Of a stretch of 64,000 nt of DNA, positions 17,807 to 26,709 are shown one piece after another. Where the stretch lies: positions 3,268-67,267 of the forward strand of contig CAZZJS010000009.1 of the NCBI GenBank assembly GCA_964654855.1. The letters run 5' to 3'. Numbering within the stretch: position 1 is the stretch's first letter; the number at the start of each line of letters is the position of its first letter. The notes beneath the pieces were generated by a model. It saw only the letters and a list, made by a program, of their open reading frames with translations. It was not told the DNA's origin and made no database searches. Both the position numbers and the translations under genes were made by a program. The DNA is from JALZUV01 sp964654855. Lineage in GTDB: Bacteria; Pseudomonadota; Alphaproteobacteria; Rickettsiales; JALZUV01.

Positions 17807-18672
17807 TGATTCCTCCAGTAGTAAAAGCGCTCAATCGCAATGAGCGCGACATTTCTTGCGCGATTTGGAATGAAGAAGCAAAGTCTGATAGGACGCCTAT
17901 TTTCTGTATTCACGGCCTTACCCGTAATGGCCGCGATTTTGACTATTTTGCTTCTGCTATGAGCGATAAACGCGCTATCTACGCGCCAGATGTGGTGGGG
18001 CGCGGCAAAAGCGAGTGGCTACCCTCTGGCGAAATATACAGCTATGACCTTTATGTTGAAGATACACTCTATTTGTTGGATGAACTTGGCTTAGACCAAG
18101 TGGATTGGCTGGGCACTTCTATGGGGGGCATCCTTGGTATGCGTATGGCGTGTGAATATCCGGATCGTATTCGTAAGTTTGTGGTGAATGATATTGGCGC
18201 GATCGTTACTTTGGAAGCAATGCATATGCTCAATAATTACGTTGGCCAGCATATGAATCACCCATCAGAAGCGGATGCAGAAGATTACCTTCGCATTTGC
18301 TATGGAGCATTTGGGTTAAATAAAAGCTGGCAGTGGGATCACATGTTAGAACATAGCGTTACAGCCACTAACAATGGAGGCGTTAGACTGGTTTATGACC
18401 CTAAAATCATCAATGGCATTCAAGATGCTGAGGGTAAACTTATCCTAACCGAAGACATCAACCTTTGGCCATTTTGGGAAAATATCACTCACCCCACCTT
18501 GCTTTTACGTGGTCAAGATTCGGACTTTCTAAGTGCCACGATGGCAAAAGAAATGTGTGAGCGTCACGCAGATGCCACATGGGTAGAATTCGAGGATTGC
18601 GGCCACGCTCCCGCGCTTATGGAAGATAGGCAAGTCCATGTAGTGAGAGATTGGTTAAATCATCCAAAATAA
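17803..18672 (+). CDS. Alpha/beta hydrolase
   Basis: 289 residues. Nucleophile Ser106 in GTSMGG, oxyanion HGLTRNGRDF near 37-46, acid in RGQDSDF and base His in the CGHAP motif near the C-terminus. No signal peptide, so cytoplasmic. It overlaps dadA by 4 bp (ATGA, with ATGATG offering two adjacent starts), so the two are probably translated together. The substrate cannot be read from the sequence; esters or lactones are typical for this group. Confidence 0.85.
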   Translation: MMIPPVVKALNRNERDISCAIWNEEAKSDRTPIFCIHGLTRNGRDFDYFASAMSDKRAIYAPDVVGRGKSEWLPSGEIYSYDLYVEDTLYLLDELGLDQVDWLGTSMGGILGMRMACEYPDRIRKFVVNDIGAIVTLEAMHMLNNYVGQHMNHPSEADAEDYLRICYGAFGLNKSWQWDHMLEHSVTATNNGGVRLVYDPKIINGIQDAEGKLILTEDINLWPFWENITHPTLLLRGQDSDFLSATMAKEMCERHADATWVEFEDCGHAPALMEDRQVHVVRDWLNHPK

Positions 18673-18685
18673 ATACTCACAGCCA

Positions 18686-18714
18686 TTGTTATCCCGCTTC
18701 AACTGCCCTATATT
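18686..18714 (+). promoter_or_regulatory. Sigma70-type promoter for a leaderless mRNA
   Basis: TTGTTA (18686-18691), a 17-bp spacer and TATATT (18709-18714). Only six bases separate the -10 from the ATG at 18721, so transcription should begin at or within a base or two of the start codon. No Shine-Dalgarno exists. Predicted from sequence only. Confidence 0.55.
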
Positions 18715-18720
18715 TAATTT

Positions 18721-18975
18721 ATGACGGATATCCGAAATATTCCTTTATCTCCGCTCGGCAGGCCTATTGAGCAGCCGCAACAGCGCCCTCAAGGAAATAA
18801 TCCGCAACAGAATCAGCAGCAAAGCACGGCAACCGCACGTACTAACCCTAGACAAGCACCGCTTAACGTACTGCCTTCTGATGAGGCTTTAAATCGCTTA
18901 ATCAATCGAGCACAAGAAGCACAAACTCAAGGTCAAACGCTTGAGCGTGGGTCAATCCTCAACCTCATTATTTAA
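18721..18975 (+). CDS. Small Q/N/P-rich hypothetical protein
   Basis: 84 residues, family not recognised. Residues 1-46 are low complexity (Pro, Gln, Asn) and probably disordered. Residues 47-84 look folded: a helix around DEALNRLINRAQEA and an ERGSILNLII end. No signal peptide or membrane segment. It has its own promoter (18686-18714) and a leaderless start, and ends 11 bp before the acyl-CoA dehydrogenase. Kept because promoter, composition and tight packing with the next gene agree. Confidence 0.6.
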   Translation: MTDIRNIPLSPLGRPIEQPQQRPQGNNPQQNQQQSTATARTNPRQAPLNVLPSDEALNRLINRAQEAQTQGQTLERGSILNLII

Positions 18976-18986
18976 AAGATAAATTT

Positions 18987-20177
18987 ATGTCCATACAGCC
19001 TATGAATTGGGAGGACCCGCTCCTTCTTGACGCAGAACTAACTGATGAAGAACGTATGATTCGTGATTCTGCTCGTGAATATTTCCGTGGAACGCTCTTT
19101 CCGGGCATCATTGAAGCAAATCGCAACCATCATTTTGATCCCAAAATTATGCGTGAAATGGGCGAGCTCGGTTTACTTGGCTCTACGATTGACGGTTATG
19201 GTTGTGCCGGCGCAAGTCATGTCGCTTATGGCTTAATCGCCCGTGAAATTGAATGGGTCGATAGCGGTTATCGCTCTGCCCTTTCAGTGCAGTCCAGCTT
19301 AGTGATGCATCCAATTCATGAATTTGGCTCTGATGATCTAAAAGATAAATACCTACCAAAACTTGCAACAGGCGAGTTGATCGGTTGCTTTGGCCTAACT
19401 GAACCAGATCACGGCTCTGACCCAGGTAGCATGAAAACGCGGGCTACTCGCAAAGGTGATAGTTACAGCCTGACCGGTAATAAAATTTGGATCACCAACT
19501 CCCCTATTGCCGATGTATTTGTCGTTTGGGCAAAGGTTTACGGTGATGATGCCCTAGAAGATGGCACGATCAGTGGCTTTGTGATGGAAAAAGGCATGCA
19601 GGGGCTTTCCGCTCCTGAACTTAAAGGAAAGCTCTCGCTTTGTGCCTCTATCACGGGTGAAGTTGTGATGGATAATGTTGAAGTTCCAGCTGAAAATCGT
19701 CTGAATGTAACAGGTCTTAAAGGGCCTTTTAGCTGCTTGAATAAAGCACGTTACGGCATTGGCTGGGGCGCAATGGGTGCGGCAGAATTCTGTATGCAGG
19801 CCGCTCGCAACTATACGATGGAACGTATGCAATTTGGTAAGCCATTAGCTAGCAATCAGCTCATCCAGAAAAAGCTCGCGGATATGCTAACCGAGATTAC
19901 CCTTGGTTTACACGCTTGTTTACGTGTTGGTCGTATGCTTGATGAAGGCACTACTATTCCTGAAACAATCTCTATCATTAAGCGCAATAATGCTGGTAAG
20001 GCTCTTGATATTGCCCGTGTTGCACGTGATATGCATGGCGGCAATGGCATCTCGGATGAATATCATGTGATGCGTCACTCAGTGAATTTAGAGAGTGTGA
20101 ATACGTATGAAGGCACGCATGATGTGCACGCGCTCATCCTAGGCCGTTCCATCACAGGAATGCAGGCTTTTCAGTAA
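18987..20177 (+). CDS. gcdH: Acyl-CoA dehydrogenase, probable glutaryl-CoA dehydrogenase
   Basis: FAD enzyme of 396 residues. GCDH oxidatively decarboxylates glutaryl-CoA to crotonyl-CoA in lysine/tryptophan breakdown. It has GLTEPDHGSDPGSM and KIWITNSPIADVFVVWAK in the middle domain, and the catalytic Glu375 in the TYEGTHDVHALILGR signature typical of GCDH rather than straight-chain dehydrogenases. No CaiB-type CoA transferase or ETF gene is adjacent, so the pathway is not confirmed by context. Convergent with the Nudix gene, 3 bp between stops. Confidence 0.85.
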   Translation: MSIQPMNWEDPLLLDAELTDEERMIRDSAREYFRGTLFPGIIEANRNHHFDPKIMREMGELGLLGSTIDGYGCAGASHVAYGLIAREIEWVDSGYRSALSVQSSLVMHPIHEFGSDDLKDKYLPKLATGELIGCFGLTEPDHGSDPGSMKTRATRKGDSYSLTGNKIWITNSPIADVFVVWAKVYGDDALEDGTISGFVMEKGMQGLSAPELKGKLSLCASITGEVVMDNVEVPAENRLNVTGLKGPFSCLNKARYGIGWGAMGAAEFCMQAARNYTMERMQFGKPLASNQLIQKKLADMLTEITLGLHACLRVGRMLDEGTTIPETISIIKRNNAGKALDIARVARDMHGGNGISDEYHVMRHSVNLESVNTYEGTHDVHALILGRSITGMQAFQ

Positions 20178-20180
20178 TTA

Positions 20181-20807
20181 TTAGGCCAACTGTTTCGACA
20201 GCTCTGCATCAATTTGGCGGAGAATCGCAAGATGATCTGGACGAATCTTGGTGGCCTGTTCTGTATCTTTCAGATTAAACCATTCGCGTGCGACGGTGTT
20301 CGCATGCTCATCACAAGGTTCATCAAATTCACAATCGCCCATAAGCCCTACCGGAAAAAGCCACATTGTCTTTAATGCTCCAGTAGAGGCCGATTCAAAC
20401 GCCGCCTGCCCCCATTCGGTGACTTCAACAATATCATCTAAACGTAAACCAACCTCTTCAATCCCTTCGCGCAATGCGGTTACGATCACTGGTTCGAGAC
20501 TTTCAGCACCATACTGACTTAGCTTCTTGGAACTTCTATAATCTTCCCACTCACCAGTAGAGGGATTCTTAATCTCACGCGTCCCTTTACAAATTTGAAA
20601 CCCGGGGTCACCTTTCTCAGGCATCATTTCGGAAGGCTTAAACAGATAATACTCAATCCCGTTATCGCCTAAGCGATAAGGCACCACACCCGCTTTATGA
20701 ATATGTGTATAAGGCGGTTCCGGCCAATGCAGCTTCTCTCTTAAGCACGGTATAATAAACTTTTTACTCGCTTCTTCCGCTGCTTTGCGCATTTCATCTT
20801 TTGTCAT
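20181..20807 (-). CDS. Nudix hydrolase-like protein
   Basis: 208 residues. The Nudix helix REGIEEVGL is present (Arg113, Glu114, Glu117, Glu118, Gly120), with the upstream Glu seven residues before the Arg. The preceding Gly is one residue off the strict Nudix spacing. The substrate is unknown; the family hydrolyses nucleoside diphosphate derivatives. ATG 20807 is preferred over a TTG at 20816. Divergent from the HisN-like gene with about 30 bp between. Confidence 0.75.
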   Translation of the reverse strand: MTKDEMRKAAEEASKKFIIPCLREKLHWPEPPYTHIHKAGVVPYRLGDNGIEYYLFKPSEMMPEKGDPGFQICKGTREIKNPSTGEWEDYRSSKKLSQYGAESLEPVIVTALREGIEEVGLRLDDIVEVTEWGQAAFESASTGALKTMWLFPVGLMGDCEFDEPCDEHANTVAREWFNLKDTEQATKIRPDHLAILRQIDAELSKQLA

Positions 20808-20837
20808 CGCTATCAACTTAGGCTAATGAGGTTAATT

Positions 20838-21605
20838 ATGTCTGAACTATCGCATATCAAACAATGGATGCAAGAATTGCAAAACATTGCACGGCCTCTA
20901 ATCGCCGATTTATCACAGGTTGATCACAAAACAGACGGTTCACCGGTGACAAAAGTCGATAAAACGCTTGAAGAGTTTTTGCGTGAAAAAATTAAATCTG
21001 AATTTCCTGAAGATGGAATCATTGGCGAAGAGTTTCCACCTCATCAACCAGAAGCAAAACGCCAATGGATTATTGATCCGATTGATGGCACTCGCGCAAT
21101 GATAGCAGGAGTACCAACATTCACTACTCTTATTGCCTTGTTGAATAACGGTATTCCACAACTCTCTATGATGCTGCAACCCATCACAGGCGAAACATGG
21201 TTTGGGGATAATAAAACAGCCCAATATAATGACCAACTAGCGCATCGCCAAAAAGTGGAGACATTAGCGTCTGCAATCTTTTCCACTACTTCGCCGCAAT
21301 TATTTCGTGAAGCAGATAAACCCGTCATAGACTCCATCATGCAAAAAGCACGTAACTGCCAATTAGGTGAAGATGGCTATGCCTACGGAAAGCTCGCTAA
21401 AGGTGACATCCATTTAGTGATTGAGTCAGGCTTAAAACCCTATGACTTCCTACCACTTGTACCAATTGTCATCGGTTCAGGTGCAATGATGACAGATTGG
21501 CAAGGTCATCCCCTCACCTTAGAATCAAACGGAGATGTCATCGCTGCCAGCAGCAAAGCCTTGCATAAACAGGCATTAGCGCTATTAAACGCGCATGACA
21601 GATAA
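20838..21605 (+). CDS. Inositol-monophosphatase-family phosphatase, HisN-like
   Basis: 255 residues. Metal-binding GEE near 63-65 and DPIDGT (Asp80, Asp83) mark the Mg-dependent IMPase family. DGTRAMIAGVPTFTTLIAL and GLKPYDFLPLVP resemble the HisN-type histidinol-phosphatase branch more than SuhB or CysQ. This assignment is by motif only and no other his gene is nearby. ATG 20838 is chosen over 20826 because GAGG lies 7 nt upstream. Overlaps trmFO by 11 bp. Confidence 0.75.
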   Translation: MSELSHIKQWMQELQNIARPLIADLSQVDHKTDGSPVTKVDKTLEEFLREKIKSEFPEDGIIGEEFPPHQPEAKRQWIIDPIDGTRAMIAGVPTFTTLIALLNNGIPQLSMMLQPITGETWFGDNKTAQYNDQLAHRQKVETLASAIFSTTSPQLFREADKPVIDSIMQKARNCQLGEDGYAYGKLAKGDIHLVIESGLKPYDFLPLVPIVIGSGAMMTDWQGHPLTLESNGDVIAASSKALHKQALALLNAHDR

Positions 21606-22935
21606 AAAACTCACTATTATTGGTGCCGGCCTAGCTGGCAGTGAAGCCGCATGGCAGGCAGCCAATGCAGGCATTAACGTCACTCTTATTGAGATGCGCC
21701 CCACCCGCGAGACCTTCGCCCATCAAACACAAGATTGCGCGGAGCTTGTATGCTCCAACTCCTTTCGCTCAGATGATGCGACACGCTCGGCTATCGGCTT
21801 GTTACATGAAGAGATGCGCCAACTCGATTCTGTTATCATCCGCTGTGGCGATGCAAGTAAACTCCCTGCCGGTGGTGCATTGGCAGTAGATCGCGATGGT
21901 TTTTCAGCGATGGTAACACAAGAGCTTACCAACCATCCCAATATCACCTTAGAGCGCCGTGAAGTGACAGAACTTCCTTCCGCTGACGAAGGCATGTGCA
22001 TTGTCGCAACTGGCCCCCTCACCTCCGATACTTTAGCCGATTCCATCCTCGCGCATACAGGTGAAGAATATCTCTCCTTTTTCGATGCCATCGCACCTAT
22101 CGTGCTAAAAGATTCTATCGATTTTGAAAAAGCATGGTTCCAGTCGCGCTATGATAAAGGCACGGGCAAAGATTACATCAACCTACCGATGGATAAGGAA
22201 CAATATGAAGCCTTCATCCAAGCGCTCAATGATGGCGATAAAACCGAATTTAAAGAATGGGAAAAAGATACACCTTATTTTGAAGGCTGCTTACCGATTG
22301 AAGTGATGGCTGAGCGCGGCCCAGAAACGCTACGCTGGGGGCCGATGAAGCCTGTTGGCCTGACTAACCCTCATAACCCTACCGTCAAAGCGCATGCGAT
22401 TGTGCAACTTCGCCAAGATAATGCACTCGGCACACTCTTCAACATGGTAGGCTTCCAAACCAAGCTTAAATGGGGAGCGCAGAAGGAAATCTTCTCGACC
22501 ATTCCTGGATTGGAAAATGCAGAATTCATTCGTCTCGGTGGCATTCACCGTAACACCTTCATCAACAGCCCCATCTTATTAGATGAGCAACTACGCCTAA
22601 AGAAACACCCTCACCTTCGTTTTGCAGGGCAAGTGACGGGCGTTGAAGGTTATGTCGAATCCGCCTCTTCTGGCTTAATGGCAGGGCGTTTTGCGGTTGC
22701 GGAATTACTTGGACAAACCTTCAACCATCCGCCGCAAGAAACGGCTATCGGCGCGTTAATGGCACATGTCACCACCGGTGCAGAGGCTCAAACTTTCCAA
22801 CCGATGAACATTAATTTTGGCCTTATTCCTCCACTAGAAACACGAGTAAAGAAAAAAGAACGTAAAGAAGCTTATTGCTCTCGCGCGACAGAAATCTTCA
22901 GAAACTGGAAAGAATCAGGGGCTGTAGCGGCTTAA
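21595..22935 (+). CDS. trmFO: Folate/FAD-dependent tRNA (uracil-54-C5)-methyltransferase TrmFO
   Basis: Makes ribothymidine at tRNA position 54 using methylenetetrahydrofolate and FAD. 446 residues. Dinucleotide-binding GAGLAGSEAA near 10-19, AELVCSNSFRSDD at about 49-61, VTGVEGYVESASSGLMAG in the C-terminal half. The start lies inside the preceding gene, suggesting translational coupling. A T-tract follows the gene but the hairpin before it is weak. Confidence 0.95.
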   Translation: MTDKKLTIIGAGLAGSEAAWQAANAGINVTLIEMRPTRETFAHQTQDCAELVCSNSFRSDDATRSAIGLLHEEMRQLDSVIIRCGDASKLPAGGALAVDRDGFSAMVTQELTNHPNITLERREVTELPSADEGMCIVATGPLTSDTLADSILAHTGEEYLSFFDAIAPIVLKDSIDFEKAWFQSRYDKGTGKDYINLPMDKEQYEAFIQALNDGDKTEFKEWEKDTPYFEGCLPIEVMAERGPETLRWGPMKPVGLTNPHNPTVKAHAIVQLRQDNALGTLFNMVGFQTKLKWGAQKEIFSTIPGLENAEFIRLGGIHRNTFINSPILLDEQLRLKKHPHLRFAGQVTGVEGYVESASSGLMAGRFAVAELLGQTFNHPPQETAIGALMAHVTTGAEAQTFQPMNINFGLIPPLETRVKKKERKEAYCSRATEIFRNWKESGAVAA

Positions 22936-23003
22936 ATACCTTTATTATCTGCCTTATGCACTCACTCTGCATTCGGCGTAGCAGCCATTTTTTTTAGATG
23001 GGT

Positions 23004-23300
23004 TCAATTGAGGCCAATTGCCAAGGTAAAGAAAATAAAAGCAATACTAACAAAAATGGTAGTATAACAATATTCATACTTTTGTGCTTTATTTGTTAGC
23101 AACGCGTACATTGATATTATCAGCGTGACTGGAGATAAAATCGATATAATTAAAAACAAAAAATAAAAAATGGCTCCAAAAAACCAAAACTGAAAAGAGA
23201 GAAAATCAGATTCTAACTTTGCTAACAAATAAGACAAAAATGTAAATATAGCGACATATACATAAAATTTCAAAAAGCTGTGAGGACTATCATTTTGCAT
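23004..23300 (-). CDS. Small AT-rich predicted membrane protein
   Basis: 98 residues, no family recognised. Hydrophobic segments at about 9-27, 36-68 and 80-97 suggest three or four transmembrane helices, with Phe, Ile, Tyr and Leu dominating. A good Shine-Dalgarno (GGAGAGAG) lies 7 nt before ATG 23300. Base composition is clearly more AT-rich than its neighbours, and it sits between pgk and trmFO with AT-rich flanks. It could be acquired or poorly conserved. A real gene is likely but unproven. Confidence 0.55.
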   Translation of the reverse strand: MQNDSPHSFLKFYVYVAIFTFLSYLLAKLESDFLSFQFWFFGAIFYFLFLIISILSPVTLIISMYALLTNKAQKYEYCYTTIFVSIAFIFFTLAIGLN

Positions 23301-23408
23301 ATATCAACTCTCTCCCTGTTCTCAATTGAATTCTATAAAATTTATACTTAAAATATAGCTTTAACAGATGTTTCTACTATTGAAGAGGCTTATTATAGCT
23401 TTCAAAAG

Positions 23409-24617
23409 TTAAGCTGCTTGAGCCTGGTTTGTTAACGCCGAAACTCCCGGCAATTCCTTACCTTCCATCCACTCCAAGAAGGCACCACCGGCTGTGGAGA
23501 GATAGGTAAACGCATCAAACAAGCCACTATGTGCGAGTGCGGCGACAGTATCGCCACCACCGGCAACCGAGTGCAATTCACCCTTTGCCGTTTGAATCGA
23601 GGCTTCACGTGCGAGCGCGACCGTGCCCATATCGAAGGGAGTATTCTCAAAGGCACCGAGCGGGCCATTCCACACAAGACTATTACATTCGCGAAGAGCC
23701 GCGCGCATGGCATCCATCGTTTCCATCCCGACATCCAGCGCCATTGCATCATCCGGAATCTCACTTACGGGCACAATCTTATTAGGCGCATGCGCCGCAA
23801 ATTCTTGTGTAATCACCACATCGCTTGGCAGCACGATACGACAATTTTTCGTATCCGCTTGCCCAAGAATATCTTTGGCGGTCTCTAACAAATCAGGCTC
23901 ATAGAGCGATTTCCCCACCGAATGGCCTTGGGCCGCGAGGAAGGTATGCGCCATCGCGCCACCAATCATCAAAATATCAACTTTCTCAAGCAGAAACTCT
24001 AACACGCTCAGTTTCGTTGAAACCTTCGCACCACCAATCACTGCGCCTAATGGCCGTTCTGGCACATCGAAAATGCTACCCAACATTTGCAGTTCATTCG
24101 CCATTGAAGCACCCGCATAAGCAGGTAGATAATCTGCAATTCCCACCATTGAGGCATGTGCCCGATGCGCGCAAGAAAAGGCATCATTCACAAAAATATC
24201 ACCATTGGCAGCTAGTGCTTTCGCAAATTTCGCATCATTGGCTTTTTCTTCCTTATGAAAACGAAGGTTCTCTAGCATAACAATCTCGCCATCTTGCATA
24301 GCAGAAACAACTTTCTCTGCCTCCAGCCCCACACAATCCGGAGCAAATTTAATGGGTCTGCCAAGTGTTTCACTCATGAGATCAATCAAAATAGAGAGTG
24401 ATAATGCCGGATCATAAGTTCCATTCGGACGACCAAAATGCGAAAGGATAATCACCTTTGCACCACGATTAGCAAGTGATTGAATCGTCGGAAGTTGACG
24501 TTCAATCCGCGTCATATCGCGCACTTTTGCCCCTTCCATCGGCACATTCACATCCATACGAACAAGCACTCGCTTGCCCTTAACATCAATATCTTCAAAT
24601 GAAGGAAGGTTTTGCAC
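23409..24617 (-). CDS. pgk: Phosphoglycerate kinase
   Basis: Interconverts 1,3-bisphosphoglycerate and 3-phosphoglycerate in glycolysis/gluconeogenesis. 402 residues. N-terminal KGKRVLVRMDVNVP, LSHFGRPNGT, and the nucleotide-binding AGGGDTVAAL near the C-terminus are present. The frame is open further upstream, but GTG 24617 is chosen. It overlaps the gap stop by one base (TAGTG), gives the usual family start and has GAAGG about 10 nt upstream. Forms a gap-pgk operon. Confidence 0.95.
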   Translation of the reverse strand: MQNLPSFEDIDVKGKRVLVRMDVNVPMEGAKVRDMTRIERQLPTIQSLANRGAKVIILSHFGRPNGTYDPALSLSILIDLMSETLGRPIKFAPDCVGLEAEKVVSAMQDGEIVMLENLRFHKEEKANDAKFAKALAANGDIFVNDAFSCAHRAHASMVGIADYLPAYAGASMANELQMLGSIFDVPERPLGAVIGGAKVSTKLSVLEFLLEKVDILMIGGAMAHTFLAAQGHSVGKSLYEPDLLETAKDILGQADTKNCRIVLPSDVVITQEFAAHAPNKIVPVSEIPDDAMALDVGMETMDAMRAALRECNSLVWNGPLGAFENTPFDMGTVALAREASIQTAKGELHSVAGGGDTVAALAHSGLFDAFTYLSTAGGAFLEWMEGKELPGVSALTNQAQAA

Positions 24618-25606
24618 TAGCCGTGAACCTTCGCCATTAATGCTGTCACATCCAGCATACGGTTCGAAAATCCCCACTCATTATCATACCACGCAGCGAT
24701 ACGCGCCATTTTTTCACCTGATAGGCGTGTGCCTGTCGCATCAAAAACAGAGCTTGCAGGATGATGATTAAAGTCAATCGAAACAAGCGGTTCATCCGTA
24801 TAAACCAGCACATCAGATGAGGCAGCTTTTACGGACGCATTAATTGCATCCACGGTCATTGGCTTTTCGCTATTGAAGGTAAGATCAACTAAAGAAACAT
24901 TTGGCGTTGGCACGCGCACAGCCACACCATCTAGTTTGCCTTCTAGTTCAGGAATCACAAGGCTGATCGCTTTTGCAGCGCCCGTTGAGGTCGGAATCAT
25001 CGAAACCGCAGCAGCACGCGCACGGCGTAAATCTTTATGCGTTGCATCTACGATATTTTGATCGCCCGTATAGGCATGAACAGTCGTCATTAGGCCATTT
25101 ACGATACCGAACTCATCATTCAACACTTTCGCCACCGGCGCTAGACAGTTAGTGGTGCAGGAGCCAACGGACACAACATTATGCTCTGCTTCCAAAGCTT
25201 CGTTATTCACGCCATAAACAACTGTTGAATGTGCATCCGGCGATGGAGCGGAAACAAGCACGCCCTTAACCTTGCCATTCATATGACGGTTACATTGCTC
25301 AACGGATTTGAAGATACCCGTACATTCCAGCACATAATCCACATCCCAGCCGATATTCTCAGGCTCGCGCTCATGCGTAAGCTTGATACGTTTGCCGTTA
25401 ATCAGCAAATCTTCACCATCAGCTTTTACTTCACCACGAAACGCACCGTGAACAGAATCATACTTCAAAAGATGAACGTGGGTAGCAATGGGTGCAGGCC
25501 CATTAACAGCCACAAGTTCGATATCATCACGCTCAGATTCCACTAGTGCACGTAAAACACAGCGTCCAATACGGCCTAATCCATTAATACCAATTCGAAT
25601 TGTCAT
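24617..25606 (-). CDS. gap: Glyceraldehyde-3-phosphate dehydrogenase
   Basis: Oxidises glyceraldehyde-3-phosphate with NAD(P). 329 residues. INGLGRIGR at 7-15 and catalytic Cys in SVGSCTTNC are present, with the expected C-terminal WYDNEWGFSNRM. The residue that in NAD-specific enzymes is the Asp contacting the adenosine ribose (the NDL motif at about 35) is Gly36 here, in AVNGPAP. NAD preference may therefore be relaxed. Divergent from glpX and cotranscribed with pgk. Confidence 0.95.
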   Translation of the reverse strand: MTIRIGINGLGRIGRCVLRALVESERDDIELVAVNGPAPIATHVHLLKYDSVHGAFRGEVKADGEDLLINGKRIKLTHEREPENIGWDVDYVLECTGIFKSVEQCNRHMNGKVKGVLVSAPSPDAHSTVVYGVNNEALEAEHNVVSVGSCTTNCLAPVAKVLNDEFGIVNGLMTTVHAYTGDQNIVDATHKDLRRARAAAVSMIPTSTGAAKAISLVIPELEGKLDGVAVRVPTPNVSLVDLTFNSEKPMTVDAINASVKAASSDVLVYTDEPLVSIDFNHHPASSVFDATGTRLSGEKMARIAAWYDNEWGFSNRMLDVTALMAKVHG

Positions 25607-25679
25607 GCGAGATTCCCCTTTAGTGTTTTGTTAATATGCTTATGATAGTTTCTAGAAAAATACTCAAGGAGCTTTTTGC

Positions 25680-26705
25680 ATGTCTTACTCATTACCCAAA
25701 CCTTCGGAACATTCATTTGACGACGAAGGTTACACAATGGATAGAAACTTAGCCCTTGAAGCTGTTCGTATTACCGAGGCCGCAGCACTCGCTGCCTCCA
25801 AATGGATGGGGCTAGGCGATGAGAAAGCCGCCGATGCTGCAGCTGTTGAAGCTATGCGTAGCGTCCTTAATAGCCTTGATATGGACGGTACCGTAGTAAT
25901 TGGCGAAGGTGAGCGCGATGAAGCCCCTATGCTCTATATTGGCGAAAAAGTTGGCTCTACAAAAGGCCCGCAAGTAGATATTGCTCTTGATCCATTAGAA
26001 GGCACAACCACTTGTGCCGTTGGTGGTTTTAATTCAATCGCCGTACTTGCGATGGCCAGCAAAGATGGTTTTTTGCACGCTCCTGATGTTTACATGGATA
26101 AAATTGCTGTCGGTGCAGGCTTACCTGATGGTGTCATCGACCTTGATAAATCTCCTAAAGAAAACCTCGAATCTTTAGCAAAAGCGAAAGATTGCGACGT
26201 AGCTGATTTGGTCGTATGCGTCCTAGACCGTGAGCGCCACCAAAAACTTATCGCTGAAATTCGTGAAGCAGGTGCGCGCATCCTCCTCATCTCTGATGGC
26301 GATGTCACAGGCATTATTGCTACCACAAAATCAGATACGAATATTGATATTTATATGGGCATTGGCGGCGCACCTGAAGGCGTACTCGCCGCGGCGGCAC
26401 TTCGCTGCATTGGTGGCCAAATGCAAGCGCGTCTCCTGTTCGATAATGACGAACAACGCGCCCGCGCCAAACGTATGGGCATCGAAGACTTAGATCGCAA
26501 ATATAATATGCACGATATGGCAAAAGGTGAAGTAATGTTTGCCGCTACAGGCGTAACCGATGGCCCTATGTTAAAAGGTGTACGCCGTATGACAGGCGGT
26601 GCAGAAACGCATTCTATCATCATGCGCAGTAAAACCGGCACCGTCCGCGATATTCACGCACATCACAACTTCAACCGTAAAACGTGGGTGGATAAGGCAG
26701 AGTAA
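25680..26705 (+). CDS. glpX: Class II fructose-1,6-bisphosphatase
   Basis: Hydrolyses fructose-1,6-bisphosphate for gluconeogenesis. 341 residues with the GlpX signature DPLEGTTTCAVGG near 100-114, an IGEGERDEAPMLY metal site and IGGAPEGVLAAAAL later. AAGGAG lies 8 nt before the ATG at 25680. Divergent from gap-pgk, so this small region can run carbon in the gluconeogenic direction. Convergent with the GNAT gene, 4 bp between stops. Confidence 0.94.
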   Translation: MSYSLPKPSEHSFDDEGYTMDRNLALEAVRITEAAALAASKWMGLGDEKAADAAAVEAMRSVLNSLDMDGTVVIGEGERDEAPMLYIGEKVGSTKGPQVDIALDPLEGTTTCAVGGFNSIAVLAMASKDGFLHAPDVYMDKIAVGAGLPDGVIDLDKSPKENLESLAKAKDCDVADLVVCVLDRERHQKLIAEIREAGARILLISDGDVTGIIATTKSDTNIDIYMGIGGAPEGVLAAAALRCIGGQMQARLLFDNDEQRARAKRMGIEDLDRKYNMHDMAKGEVMFAATGVTDGPMLKGVRRMTGGAETHSIIMRSKTGTVRDIHAHHNFNRKTWVDKAE

Positions 26706-26709
26706 GGAG

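Noticed and set aside
22936..23003. Possible terminator after trmFO (CTGC...GCAG then T8)
   Set aside because: The stem is only four pairs with a ten-base loop; too weak to call.
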